This document shows, piece by piece, positions 8,419 to 16,711 of a stretch of 64,000 nt of DNA (position 1 is its first letter; each line of letters begins with the position of its first letter). Both the position numbers and the translations under genes were made by a program. Below the pieces are notes generated by a model. That model did not search any database. It saw nothing but the letters and a program-made list of their open reading frames with translations, and was not told where the DNA came from. The stretch lies in assembly GCF_001747095.1 (NCBI RefSeq), contig NZ_MDGP01000001.1, forward strand, positions 3,889,001 to 3,953,000. The letters run 5' to 3'. This DNA comes from Roseivirga sp. 4D4 (GTDB taxonomy: Bacteria; Bacteroidota; Bacteroidia; Cytophagales; Cyclobacteriaceae).

Positions 8419-9749
8419 TGAACTCGGTTCGTTCATTCTATATCACCAATAGGTTTTTCTATGCTGCAGGTACCTTGGTTTTCCTGTTCATCATTGGCTT
8501 TGCCTTGCCATGGATTGCTGTAGTAGCGGAGGTTATTTTCTACCTCTCCTTAGCCTGTCTGTTGATAGATACGCTGTTGCTGTTTCGTATTAATGATGGT
8601 ATCGAGTTGGAGCGTTTGTGTACAGAGAAATTTTCCAATGGGGATGATAACCCTGTAAGACTAATTATCGAGAATAGGTATCCGATCTCCTTGCATTTGC
8701 GGGTGATTGATGAATTGCCTGAACAACTTCAAATCAGGGATCAGCAGTTCGATTTGGACTTGGGTTCGGGGGAAGTCAAAGAGATTAACTACAAAGTAAG
8801 GCCGGTTAAAAGGGGAGAGTACCAGTTTGGCTTTGCCAATGTCTTTGTTTCCACCTTTTTGGGTATTGTACGAAGGCGCTATCAGTTGGGAGAAGAGCAA
8901 ACTGTTGCGGTGTATCCGTCCTTTATTCAAATGAGAAAATATGAGCTCCTGGCTATTTCAAATCAACTTCAGGAGTTTGGCGTTAAGAAGATCAGGCGTA
9001 TCGGAAATAACATGGAATTTGAGCAGATCAAAAACTATGTTTCGGGCGATGACTACCGTAAAGTAAACTGGAAAGCAACAGCCCGAAAAGGCCATTTGAT
9101 GGTCAACCAATATCAGGATGAACGATCACAGCAAGTGTACTCTGTTATTGATAAGGGCCGGGTGATGCAAATGCCTTTTGAAGGATTAAGTCTTCTCGAC
9201 TACGCGATCAATTCGAGTCTAGTGATTTCAAATATTGCACTTAAAAAGGGTGATAAGGCCGGGATCGTCACGTTTCAGCAAAAGGTCAACTCCATATTGC
9301 CGGCATCTTCCCGGAATATGCAGTTAAACCTTATTCTCGAGCACCTGTATAAGCAAAAGACTGGATACAAAGAGACCGATTACTCTAAGCTCTACATTGC
9401 GCTAAAGCGAAAAGTTACCCAACGTTCTCTCGTTTTATTGTATACCAATTTTGAGTCGCTTTCGGCTTTAAAAAGGCAGTTGCCATTCTTGAGAAGAATA
9501 AGGCAACAACATCTGTTGGTTTGCATTTTCTTTCAGAATACAGAGGTGGAAAAAGTCATTCATAAGAAGGCCGAAGACTTAGAGGAGGTCTATATGAAGG
9601 GAATTGCTGAGCAACTGGCTTTTGAAAAGAAGCTGATTGTCAAGGAGCTTCAGGCACATGGTATTCATACCATTTTAACACCACCTAAAGAATTGAGCGT
9701 AAATACAATCAATAAGTACCTTGAACTCAAATCAAGAGGTTTGATATGA
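8418..9749 (+). CDS. DUF58 domain protein, MoxR partner
   Basis: A 443-residue protein with two N-terminal hydrophobic helices (about residues 12-55), a beta-rich middle region, and the DUF58 core, whose signature VSGDDYRKVNWKATARKG lies near residues 210-227. The C-terminal half has a von Willebrand-like alternating pattern (YSVIDKGRVM, AGIVTFQQ, LVLLYTNFE). DUF58 proteins almost always accompany MoxR ATPases. Its start codon overlaps the moxR stop and its end overlaps the following small gene by 4 bases, so it is within one translationally coupled operon. A membrane-attached adaptor receiving MoxR activity is the usual inference. Confidence 0.92.
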   Translation: MNSVRSFYITNRFFYAAGTLVFLFIIGFALPWIAVVAEVIFYLSLACLLIDTLLLFRINDGIELERLCTEKFSNGDDNPVRLIIENRYPISLHLRVIDELPEQLQIRDQQFDLDLGSGEVKEINYKVRPVKRGEYQFGFANVFVSTFLGIVRRRYQLGEEQTVAVYPSFIQMRKYELLAISNQLQEFGVKKIRRIGNNMEFEQIKNYVSGDDYRKVNWKATARKGHLMVNQYQDERSQQVYSVIDKGRVMQMPFEGLSLLDYAINSSLVISNIALKKGDKAGIVTFQQKVNSILPASSRNMQLNLILEHLYKQKTGYKETDYSKLYIALKRKVTQRSLVLLYTNFESLSALKRQLPFLRRIRQQHLLVCIFFQNTEVEKVIHKKAEDLEEVYMKGIAEQLAFEKKLIVKELQAHGIHTILTPPKELSVNTINKYLELKSRGLI

Positions 9750-10147
9750 AAAACAAGAAGCGTTGGTTTGTTGCAGTTCCTGTGATCTTCATCATTGCCA
9801 TGCTTTGGCACACCTTTTCACAGCCAGGTCTCAATGATTTCATCTCCAATTTTGAGGAGGTCGACCTATATCGAAATGAAAATAACACAGGCCCTGTGGA
9901 GCGTGTTTACATTGTGACGACTACAGATAGTATTTGGAATGAAATGGAGCGCTATGCAGGTCTAATGCCCTATAGCAAGTTGGGCACAACCAGTGTTTAC
10001 TTTTTTCTTAAAGACAAGCCTTACCCTCAAAAAGCCCAAAGTGGAAGAGTAAGTTTTGATCCGAGCTATGAGCAGTATTGCTTGGCGAGCTATCAGAAAA
10101 ACAGTTTCGGTGCTACTTCTTTTGCCATGTTCCCTTTTAAGAAATAG
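9746..10147 (+). CDS. Small membrane-anchored protein of unknown function
   Basis: A 133-residue protein, last gene of the MoxR/DUF58 operon. One hydrophobic helix near residues 8-24 looks like a signal anchor, followed by about 105 residues outside the membrane, rich in Tyr/Phe/Ser. I see no cysteine pair, metal motif or known domain. The 4-base overlap with the DUF58 gene suggests a functional connection. A strong hairpin lies about 180 bases downstream. I do not recognise the family; it may be an accessory subunit of the cluster. Confidence 0.7.
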   Translation: MKNKKRWFVAVPVIFIIAMLWHTFSQPGLNDFISNFEEVDLYRNENNTGPVERVYIVTTTDSIWNEMERYAGLMPYSKLGTTSVYFFLKDKPYPQKAQSGRVSFDPSYEQYCLASYQKNSFGATSFAMFPFKK

Positions 10148-10324
10148 GCGTTCTCTATTGGCAATCTGACTTGTAAGCACTACCCAACTTCATACCCAGT
10201 CAAGTAGGGTTAACATAGAATAGCGCGTACTATAGATACTATCGCATTCATAGTCGATATTTTATTGTTAGTCATTTAAAGAGAAAGTGCTTAAAAGATC
10301 ATTTTTATTTTAATGACCCAGTAG

Positions 10325-10355
10325 AAACCCTTATTCAGATGGAATAAGGGTTTTT
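10325..10355. terminator. Bidirectional intrinsic terminator
   Basis: An 11-bp stem (10325-10335 with 10343-10353) around a 7-base loop, with T runs on both strands. It separates the rightward MoxR/DUF58 operon from the leftward arginase-like gene. The 177 bases between 10148 and 10324 hold no gene that I can see. Confidence 0.8.
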
Positions 10356-10370
10356 CGTTTTACTTATTTC

Positions 10371-11477
10371 TTAAATAAGTTTACCCTGAGCCTTGATCCA
10401 TCGCTCGGGAAAGTCTCCCCGCGTAGCGCCTTTGTAATCCTCATAGCTACAAGGGATATAAGCGCGATCCATCATCTTCGTACCGTAATTGACTAGCATC
10501 CACCATTTATCGGAGAGGTTGCTCTTGTAGAAAGTCATAGTGTCATCGGTACCCTCAAAGCTAACAGTGTATTTGGTGTAGTTGTCCGAGTTAAACTGGC
10601 CGGTGTCACGCCTGTTGTAATACCCCTCGATAAAGTACCAGATCATGGTGGCCATTACCGAGGCAGTTTTCAGAGCGTCATCGTCTAAGGAAGGGTAGTA
10701 CTCATGAAAGCCCACGGAAGTCATCTTCTCATTTATACCTGCATACCAACTGAGTTGACAAGCCTCTTCTCCTGATAGACCAAAAGGCTGGGCCTTAGGA
10801 TTTCCCGGTGCATCTGAGGAGCGAATTGCTGAAATATCGAAAGTGAGCATATCAGCCATTCTAATGAGTGGTTCTGCCTGCTTGATATCATACCTTATTT
10901 CTCCCAATCTCAAAGACTCAAAATAAAGTTTGTCAAGGGCCTTGAGCATAGCAGCATCTATCAGGTAAGTCTGATGTGCTAGGTGGCTATAATTAAGTAA
11001 GAAGTTAGGTTGGTGTAGGAGCAAAGCATTTAGAAAGTTAGCTGATGACTCAGCCTCTTCTTCCATATCTATAAACGCATCTACATTGGCGACTGAGATG
11101 AGTTTATTAGCGGTTTCATAGGCTTTGAATTGTCCCAGTGCCAAATCTTGGTTGCCCCCGATCATGATCGGTAATACGCGTTGACTCAGTAAGAACTCAC
11201 AAATCTCTCTTATCCTTGCTTGTGTTTGTTCTTCGTCTTCACCGAGTTGGATATTTCCCAGGTCAGCAATACGATAGGCTGCGGTACTACGCTTAAGCGC
11301 AAAGAGCTTCGCACGAATTAAATCTGCCTCACCTCTTGAATTGATACCTATGATGGCCAAATCCATTTTAGAAATATCGAAGTCTTCGTCTTGTAAGTGG
11401 TTAACACTTTTGCCAAAGGCATTTGCTGGTAAATCGTATTCTGATGAGATGGGAGTGAAAAAGAGCTTGAGGTTCAT
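10371..11477 (-). CDS. Arginase/agmatinase/formimidoylglutamase-fold protein with degenerate metal site
   Basis: A 368-residue protein of the ureohydrolase fold. The usual order of motifs can be followed but the manganese ligands are changed. GGDHS is GGNQD near residue 118, the DAHxD motif is DAFID near 134, and SFDxDxxxP is TFDISAIRSSDAPG near 235. Loss of the first-motif His and the second-motif His makes classical binuclear Mn hydrolysis unlikely. Homologues in Bacteroidota are usually labelled formimidoylglutamase, but no histidine-utilisation gene is nearby. The unusually long C-terminal region (about 100 residues after the catalytic part) is rich in Trp/Tyr. It is flanked by terminators, so it is probably monocistronic. 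A non-hydrolytic or structural role is an inference. Confidence 0.8.
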   Translation of the reverse strand: MNLKLFFTPISSEYDLPANAFGKSVNHLQDEDFDISKMDLAIIGINSRGEADLIRAKLFALKRSTAAYRIADLGNIQLGEDEEQTQARIREICEFLLSQRVLPIMIGGNQDLALGQFKAYETANKLISVANVDAFIDMEEEAESSANFLNALLLHQPNFLLNYSHLAHQTYLIDAAMLKALDKLYFESLRLGEIRYDIKQAEPLIRMADMLTFDISAIRSSDAPGNPKAQPFGLSGEEACQLSWYAGINEKMTSVGFHEYYPSLDDDALKTASVMATMIWYFIEGYYNRRDTGQFNSDNYTKYTVSFEGTDDTMTFYKSNLSDKWWMLVNYGTKMMDRAYIPCSYEDYKGATRGDFPERWIKAQGKLI

Positions 11478-11537
11478 ATAGTGCGATAAATGCTAAAATA
11501 AAGATAGAATATTCTCGATGATTTTTCGAACCAAATA

Positions 11538-11563
11538 AAAAAGCCTCGACATGTCGAGGCTTT
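11538..11563 (-). terminator. Intrinsic terminator of nqrF
   Basis: A perfect inverted repeat (arms AAAGCCTCGACA and TGTCGAGGCTTT, 11540-11563) followed leftward by a T run on the minus strand. It lies 22 bases after the nqrF stop. Confidence 0.8.
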
Positions 11564-11584
11564 AATTTTTTATGAAGCTATGGA

Positions 11585-12889
11585 TTAGCCACCGAAGTCG
11601 TCAAACGCGACATTCTCATCAGGTACACCCCAATCTTCGCACATCTTAATTACTGCTGCGTTCATCATCGGAGGTCCGCAGAAATAGAACTCAATTTCTT
11701 CAGGAGCATCATGTTTGCTCAGGTACTGATCGATCACCGCTTGGTGAACGAAGCCTAAGAAACCATCTCCTTCCTTATCTTCCATGTTCTTTTTCTCGAC
11801 CCAGTTATCCTCTGGTACAGGCTCAGAGAGTACTAAATGGAAACTGAAGTTTGGAAATTCTTCTTCAATCTTTTTGAAATCGTCTAGATAGAAAAGCTCT
11901 CTTTTCGATCGTCCACCATACCAATAAGTTACTTTTCTACCCGTTTTCAGGGTATGGAATAAATGGAACAGGTGAGATCTCATTGGTGCCATTCCAGCAC
12001 CACCACCAATGTAGAGCATCTCAGCATCTGTTGGTTTGATGAAGAATTCACCGTAAGGACCTGAGATAGTTACTTTATCACCTGGCTTTCTTGTAAACAC
12101 ATAAGAAGAGCAAATACCAGGATTAACATCCATCCACTTGTTGTTGGCTCTGTCCCATGGTGGAGTTGCAATACGAATATTCAGCATTACAATGTTACCT
12201 TCTGCCGGGTGGTTAGCCATTGAGTAAGCACGGAAGATTTCTTCCTTGTTTACCATTTGAAGATCCCACAAGTTGAACTTGTCCCAATCCTCTTTGAATT
12301 TATCCGGACCAGCAGGATCGTCTGGGTGTGGTTCAATGTTCATGTCTTTAAAGTCACAAACAACAGGAGGAACATCCACCTGAATATATCCACCCGCTTC
12401 GAAATCTAGTGTTTCGCCTTCAGGTAGTTTCACCACAAATTCTTTAATGAATGATGCCACGTTGTAGTTAGAAACTACTTCACATTCCCACTTCTTAATA
12501 CCGAAGATTTCCTCAGGAATATGAATGCGCATGTCATTCTTCACTTTTACCTGGCATGTCAAACGCACACCTTCTTTTTGCTCTGCGCGGCTTAAGTGAC
12601 CAACTTCAGTAGGAAGAACGTCTCCTCCACCTTCGTTAATGGTACACTTACACATGGCACAAGTACCACCACCACCGCAAGCTGATGGTAAAAATATTTT
12701 CTGTCCAGAAAGCGTGTTCAGCAGAGTAGAACCGGCTGCTGCAACGACAGGATTCTCTTCATCACCGTTGATGATGATTTTGACATCGCCAGACTGAACT
12801 AATTTTGATTGAGCATAAAGCAAGATCAATACTAGCAGAAGGATGACTGCGGAGAACGCAACGATTGACGTAATTATGATAGATGACAT
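11585..12889 (-). CDS. nqrF: Na+-translocating NADH:quinone reductase subunit F
   Basis: A 434-residue NqrF, the NADH-oxidising subunit of the Na+-pumping NADH:quinone oxidoreductase. It has one N-terminal membrane helix (about residues 5-25), then a plant-type 2Fe-2S ferredoxin domain with ligands Cys71, Cys77, Cys80 and Cys112. The FAD domain carries FRAYSMAN and the NADH domain [13 protein letters not shown]; the C-terminus ends [18 protein letters not shown], as usual. Length and motifs are normal. What is odd is the context: nqrA-E are not beside it in this window, and nqrF stands between an arginase-like gene and the homoserine pathway genes with a terminator on each side. Confidence 0.96.
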   Translation of the reverse strand: MSSIIITSIVAFSAVILLLVLILLYAQSKLVQSGDVKIIINGDEENPVVAAAGSTLLNTLSGQKIFLPSACGGGGTCAMCKCTINEGGGDVLPTEVGHLSRAEQKEGVRLTCQVKVKNDMRIHIPEEIFGIKKWECEVVSNYNVASFIKEFVVKLPEGETLDFEAGGYIQVDVPPVVCDFKDMNIEPHPDDPAGPDKFKEDWDKFNLWDLQMVNKEEIFRAYSMANHPAEGNIVMLNIRIATPPWDRANNKWMDVNPGICSSYVFTRKPGDKVTISGPYGEFFIKPTDAEMLYIGGGAGMAPMRSHLFHLFHTLKTGRKVTYWYGGRSKRELFYLDDFKKIEEEFPNFSFHLVLSEPVPEDNWVEKKNMEDKEGDGFLGFVHQAVIDQYLSKHDAPEEIEFYFCGPPMMNAAVIKMCEDWGVPDENVAFDDFGG

Positions 12890-12928
12890 CTATTAATCGA
12901 TTTTAAATCAATAATTTGAATCTAAAAG

Positions 12929-12946
12929 ACCCCGACTTGTCGGGGC
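12929..12946 (-). terminator. Probable terminator of the metX-hom operon
   Basis: Arms CCCCGA and TCGGGG (12930-12935 with 12940-12945) with a 4-base loop, followed on the minus strand by TCTTTT. It lies about 70 bases after the hom stop and about 40 bases before the nqrF start. Confidence 0.6.
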
Positions 12947-13016
12947 TACAAATATATTCACTAAAAGCTTAAATCAGTAGGTGATTTAGAAAAAAGATGC
13001 CCTCTTAAAATCAAGC

Positions 13017-14294
13017 CTATACGGTGATTTTTTCAAGCAATTCTTGCCCCTTTTTCAACTCTTCAATTTCAGCATTTAGTGCTTTGACACAGAGACTTCC
13101 TAAGGAACTTTCCGTACCGTTTGCGCAGAGAACAATATTGTTTTTAGGATTGTTTAGCCATTTCCCATCTAAAAGATGGTTAATACACATTTTACCAATC
13201 ACATAGCTGTGATCGAAGCTAAAGTACTTGTGATGTATACTCTCAAAATCTTCCAGATCGATTTCATGAGGATTATCAAAGCTCACATAGACTTCTAGTA
13301 ATGAATCATTGCTAAAGGGTAGTTTGCCTAAGTTGTAGTGCTTTTTATACTCATATCGATAGTCATAGCTTAGGGCAGAGACATCTGATAAAACTGCTGC
13401 CCCAGTGGGCAGACTACCGGCTCCCTTACCAATAAAAAGCTGATCATCACAGAACTCACCGTTCAAAGTGACTGCATTGAACTCATTTTTTACGTTATGA
13501 AGACTATGATCTGATTTAATAAATTGGGGCGTGACGAAGGCGTATACTCTGTCATGAATGCGCTTGGCTTGTGCAATGAGTTTAATTCCAAAACCCTTTT
13601 CTCTAGCATATTCCAGATCGGCTGGTTTAATGTGATCAATACCCAAATTGACAATTTGTGCTGGCGGAACATGAATACCGAAAGCATGAGTCAATAGAAT
13701 GCTCAATTTGTATTTTGCATCGAAACCTTTGACATCAAGTGTAGGATCTGACTCCGCAAAGCCTAGGGACTGGGCTTGCGAAAGCGCAGTTTTATAATCG
13801 AGATTTTCTTCAAATACTTTTGTGAGTATGTAGTTTGTAGATCCATTAAAAATACCTTTGATCTCATTCAACGGCTCATGACCGAAGTACTCTTCCAAAG
13901 TTCTGATGATTGGGATACTGCCACACACGGCTCCTTCATAGAGAAGGGCTGCCCCAGTGCTTGCTTGTAAATCCACCAGATAAGAGAGGTTTTCGGCAAC
14001 CATTTTCTTATTAGCAGTTACTACTGACTTACCGTTTTTTAGGGCCCTTGTTACAATGTCCAATGCGGCTTCAGCATCATCTATCAATTCCACTATGACA
14101 TCAATGGCTGAGTCATTAAGGATTCGATCGGCTTGGGTAGTAAACAAGTTGTTATCCAAGCTTCTCGGTTTATCAGGATTCTTAATACAGATTTTCTTGA
14201 TCTCGCCTGAGAAGTTTTTCGAGTTGTTGAGTGTTTCGTAAAGGCCTTGGCCTACGCAGCCAAAACCAAAAAGTCCTATTCTGATATTTTTCAT
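13017..14294 (-). CDS. hom: Homoserine dehydrogenase
   Basis: A 425-residue NAD(P)-dependent homoserine dehydrogenase, which reduces aspartate semialdehyde to homoserine for threonine and methionine. The Rossmann motif GFGCVGQG is at residues 10-17, followed by TANKKM near residue 93 and the catalytic-domain segment GIFNGSTNYILTK near 145, then ESDPTLDVKGFDAKYKL. The C-terminal 90 residues are of ACT-domain size but I cannot confirm an ACT fold. No aspartokinase is fused. It overlaps metX by 4 bases, so the pair is co-transcribed from the SAM-riboswitch promoter. Confidence 0.93.
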   Translation of the reverse strand: MKNIRIGLFGFGCVGQGLYETLNNSKNFSGEIKKICIKNPDKPRSLDNNLFTTQADRILNDSAIDVIVELIDDAEAALDIVTRALKNGKSVVTANKKMVAENLSYLVDLQASTGAALLYEGAVCGSIPIIRTLEEYFGHEPLNEIKGIFNGSTNYILTKVFEENLDYKTALSQAQSLGFAESDPTLDVKGFDAKYKLSILLTHAFGIHVPPAQIVNLGIDHIKPADLEYAREKGFGIKLIAQAKRIHDRVYAFVTPQFIKSDHSLHNVKNEFNAVTLNGEFCDDQLFIGKGAGSLPTGAAVLSDVSALSYDYRYEYKKHYNLGKLPFSNDSLLEVYVSFDNPHEIDLEDFESIHHKYFSFDHSYVIGKMCINHLLDGKWLNNPKNNIVLCANGTESSLGSLCVKALNAEIEELKKGQELLEKITV

Positions 14295-15361
14295 GAAAGC
14301 GTGCTTAAAAAGTCTTGAAGTAGTTTACTGATGCTTGGGGCTTCTACTAAGAAGCCATCATGACCGTATTTCGAAGGCACAAAATCGAGCTTGGCATTTG
14401 GAATAAGCTGTTCCAATTGATGTTGCTCTTCCGTTGTGAATAAGAGGTCGCCTTCTATCCCGATCACCTGAACATTGGCTTTGATCTTGGCCAGGGCTTT
14501 TTCAATACCACCTCTGCCACGACCAACGTCATGGGTATCCATGGTCTTGTTCAAAGTGTAATAGGTTCTAGCATCAAAGCGCCTTCCAAGTTTTTCACCC
14601 TGATAGCGCTGATAACTTTCAGCACTAAAATCATCCAGTTGCCCTTCTGCATCTTGTTGTGTGCTATTGAAAGTTTTGTGGTTACGATAAGAGATCATTG
14701 CCATAGCTCGGGCTGCCTCCAACCCCTTCCAGCCCCCTTTTGGAGATGAAGAGTAGAAGGAAGGATCAGATTCAATCGCCATTCGTTGTGCTGCCCGAAT
14801 GGCAATTCCCCATGGGGAGCTTTTGGCAGAGGTCGCAATCAAAGCCAAGTTTTCAAAAAGTTGTGGATCATCAATGGCCCATTCTAAAGCTTGCTGGCCA
14901 CCCATGGAACCTCCTATACCGAGGAAAACACGCTGAATCCCTAGGTGCTTTTGTAGTAATTGGTGGGCTTTCACCATATCTCTGATGGTGAGATTAGGAA
15001 AGTCTCGTAGATATCTTTCCCCATTGCGGATATCAAAATCCTTAGGCCCTGTGCTTCCATAGCAGGAACCAATAATATTGGCGCAAACAATAAAATGCTC
15101 CTTCGGATTAATAAAATCATTCTCACCTATGAGACCTGGCCACCATTCAAAAGGGTTGGAATTGGCGGTAAGGGCATGGAATACCCAGACCACATTGCTT
15201 TGATCTTGGTTGAGTTGACCGAATGTGTTGTAAACGATCCGAAGTTCAGGAAGCTCGGAACCATTTTCTAGTGTAAAAGGGGAGTCGTAAAACAAATACT
15301 CGGATTGGGAGTACTCATTAGAACTCAACCCTAAAGTTGTTGCTTTAGTGTTTTTCAACAT
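14291..15361 (-). CDS. metX: Homoserine O-acetyltransferase
   Basis: A 356-residue alpha/beta-hydrolase-fold acyltransferase that activates homoserine with acetyl-CoA, the first committed step to methionine. The nucleophile elbow is GIGGSMGGQQALEW with Ser152. Further family segments are NVVWVFHALTANS near residue 57, the IIGSCYGSTGP loop near 96, and GHDGF with the catalytic His near residue 333 near the C-terminus. Whether the acyl donor is acetyl or succinyl is not settled by sequence alone, but the length and context fit acetyl. It is the first protein gene behind a SAM-I riboswitch and overlaps hom by 4 bases. Confidence 0.93.
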   Translation of the reverse strand: MLKNTKATTLGLSSNEYSQSEYLFYDSPFTLENGSELPELRIVYNTFGQLNQDQSNVVWVFHALTANSNPFEWWPGLIGENDFINPKEHFIVCANIIGSCYGSTGPKDFDIRNGERYLRDFPNLTIRDMVKAHQLLQKHLGIQRVFLGIGGSMGGQQALEWAIDDPQLFENLALIATSAKSSPWGIAIRAAQRMAIESDPSFYSSSPKGGWKGLEAARAMAMISYRNHKTFNSTQQDAEGQLDDFSAESYQRYQGEKLGRRFDARTYYTLNKTMDTHDVGRGRGGIEKALAKIKANVQVIGIEGDLLFTTEEQHQLEQLIPNAKLDFVPSKYGHDGFLVEAPSISKLLQDFLSTLS

Positions 15362-15397
15362 AGCTGTGCTTTTATGTGAAAAGAATGAGTTGAGTAA

Positions 15398-15496
15398 TCA
15401 GGAAAGAATTTCCCGAATAATGAAAGTAATACGAATTCGGATCAGGTTAACTGAACTCGATGAATGCAATACGTCTGGAATAAATGGATTTTTCAT
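15398..15496 (-). CDS. Possible 32-codon leader ORF between riboswitch and metX
   Basis: An ATG at 15496 opens a 32-residue frame ending at TGA (15398), between the SAM riboswitch and metX. The peptide starts MKNPFIPDV and its second half is Ile/Arg-rich (RIRITFIIREI). It ends 37 bases before the metX start. There is no independent proof that it is translated; it may simply be chance in the leader. Confidence 0.25.
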   Translation of the reverse strand: MKNPFIPDVLHSSSSVNLIRIRITFIIREILS

Positions 15497-15503
15497 ACTT
15501 ACC

Positions 15504-15629
15504 AATTTATATTCTCCCGAATGTCACTCGACACCCTTTGGGATCTGGACTTAGCACCTTTTCCAATGGTTTTCGGAATGGTTGCTAGCGCTTCAAAGAG
15601 CCAGTCTCTCCACGCTTCTTTATAAATCG
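15504..15629 (-). promoter_or_regulatory. SAM-I (S-box) riboswitch
   Basis: Read on the minus strand, the leader contains the S-box core in order. GGAGAGACTGG and a TTTGAAGCGCTAGCAACC-like block (canonical GGAGGGACTGGC...ATGAAGCC..GCAACC) run from about 15612 to 15580, and AAGGTGCTAAGTCC follows near 15565-15547. P1 is formed by ATTTATA (15621-15627) and TATAAAT (15505-15511). P3 can be drawn from CCATTCC and GGAAAAGG, and P4 from the CCC/GGG pairing that follows. It should bind S-adenosylmethionine and lower metX-hom expression. No clear terminator follows, so control may be translational. The 365 bases between metX and accD hold this element, its promoter and a possible leader ORF. Confidence 0.9.
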
Positions 15630-15667
15630 ATCCTTTTCCGTGAACGGAAATGAATGACTTGATGCTG

Positions 15668-15697
15668 CAAACGTAGCAGCACAAAATGATGTTTCAA
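15668..15697 (-). promoter_or_regulatory. Promoter of the SAM riboswitch-metX-hom transcript
   Basis: On the minus strand, TTG (15697-15695), a 19-base spacer and TACGTTTG (15675-15668) fit the Bacteroidota consensus exactly. Transcription would start near 15661, about 35 bases before the riboswitch P1 stem. Confidence 0.75.
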
Positions 15698-15726
15698 AAA
15701 AGAATTTGAAAAATTTAATTGCCTCC

Positions 15727-16566
15727 TTACTGAAGCATCCTCAATACAGTGGTCAGTTGTTTCTTGAGATCGCGTCTGTCGACAATAAAATCAAGGAATC
15801 CATGATCAAGTACAAACTCTGAGCTTTGGAAGCCTTTTGGAAGGTCTTTTCCTACAGTATCCCTAATCACTCGAGGACCAGCAAAGCCAATCAGTGCGCC
15901 TGGTTCGGCAATATTGAAATCACCCAACATGGCATAGGATGCAGTAACACCTCCAGTGGTTGGGTCCGTCAATAAAGAAACATAAGGTATTCCAGCTTCT
16001 GAAAGCAAAGCGAGTTTAGCTGAGGTCTTGGCCATTTGCATTAAGGAATAACCAGCTTCCATCATACGAGCACCACCTGATTTTGAAATCATCAAAAATG
16101 GGACTTTGTGTTTGAGGGAATAGTCAATGCCTCTGGCGATTTTTTCTCCAACAACGGAACCCATGGAACCTCCAATGAAGGCAAAGTCCATGCAGCAAAC
16201 CACTAGGTCCAGGCCATTCATTTTGCCATGTGCAGTTCTTGCGGCATCCTTCAGGTTGCTTTTTGCCTGAGTCGCCTTGATTCTTTTTGGGTAAGGTTTG
16301 CTGTCTACAAACTTAAGTGGGTCTCCTGAGGTCATCTCAGCATCTAACTCCGTGAATTTGTTCTCATCAAAGAGAATTTCAAAGTACTCTTTTGAACCAA
16401 TACGAACATGAAATCCATCTTCTGGACTTACATAGGCATTGTTTTTCAATTCACGGGTGTGAACGATAGTACCACCTGGTGTTTTAAACCATAAGCCGTC
16501 AGGGGCATCTTTCTTCTGATCGGTTGGAGTGGTAATACCCTTAATTTTTCGCTGAAACCAAGACAT
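15727..16566 (-). CDS. accD: Acetyl-CoA carboxylase carboxyltransferase subunit beta, zinc-finger residues lost
   Basis: A 279-residue AccD that, with AccA, transfers the carboxyl group from biotin to acetyl-CoA to make malonyl-CoA. The carboxyltransferase core is intact: [46 protein letters not shown] and GPRVI. The N-terminal region aligns with the usual four-cysteine zinc ribbon, but every cysteine is replaced. The segment that normally reads KCPxC is KTPGG (residues 28-32), and CPxC is SPED (residues 47-50). Similar cysteine-free AccD proteins occur in other Bacteroidota as far as I recall. The gene is monocistronic, with its own promoter facing tetR. Confidence 0.94.
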   Translation of the reverse strand: MSWFQRKIKGITTPTDQKKDAPDGLWFKTPGGTIVHTRELKNNAYVSPEDGFHVRIGSKEYFEILFDENKFTELDAEMTSGDPLKFVDSKPYPKRIKATQAKSNLKDAARTAHGKMNGLDLVVCCMDFAFIGGSMGSVVGEKIARGIDYSLKHKVPFLMISKSGGARMMEAGYSLMQMAKTSAKLALLSEAGIPYVSLLTDPTTGGVTASYAMLGDFNIAEPGALIGFAGPRVIRDTVGKDLPKGFQSSEFVLDHGFLDFIVDRRDLKKQLTTVLRMLQ

Positions 16567-16604
16567 ACAGTAGCGTTATCGTCTAATTTTTTTCAAAGAG
16601 TAGG

Positions 16605-16635
16605 CAAAAATAGGCGAAAAGTCTTCGCCCGCCAA
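16605..16635 (-). promoter_or_regulatory. Promoter of accD
   Basis: On the minus strand, TTG (16635-16633), a 20-base spacer and TATTTTTG (16612-16605) fit the Bacteroidota consensus. The predicted start near 16598 gives a leader of about 31 bases. Confidence 0.7.
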
Positions 16636-16678
16636 AGATTACATGATTCTACTCTCGTTTAAAAAGAGTTGAAATTGC

Positions 16679-16709
16679 TTGGGAGGTAAAAAATTACTCT
16701 CTTACTTTG
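16679..16709 (+). promoter_or_regulatory. Promoter of tetR-fabH-like operon
   Basis: TTG at 16679-16681, a 20-base spacer and TTACTTTG at 16702-16709 closely match the Bacteroidota promoter. Transcription is expected to start near 16716, inside the palindromic operator. Confidence 0.65.
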
Positions 16710-16711
16710 GG

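Noticed and set aside
10148..10324. Possible tRNA or small RNA in the gap after the DUF58 operon
   Set aside because: I could not fold a cloverleaf and see no promoter; only the terminator hairpin stands out.
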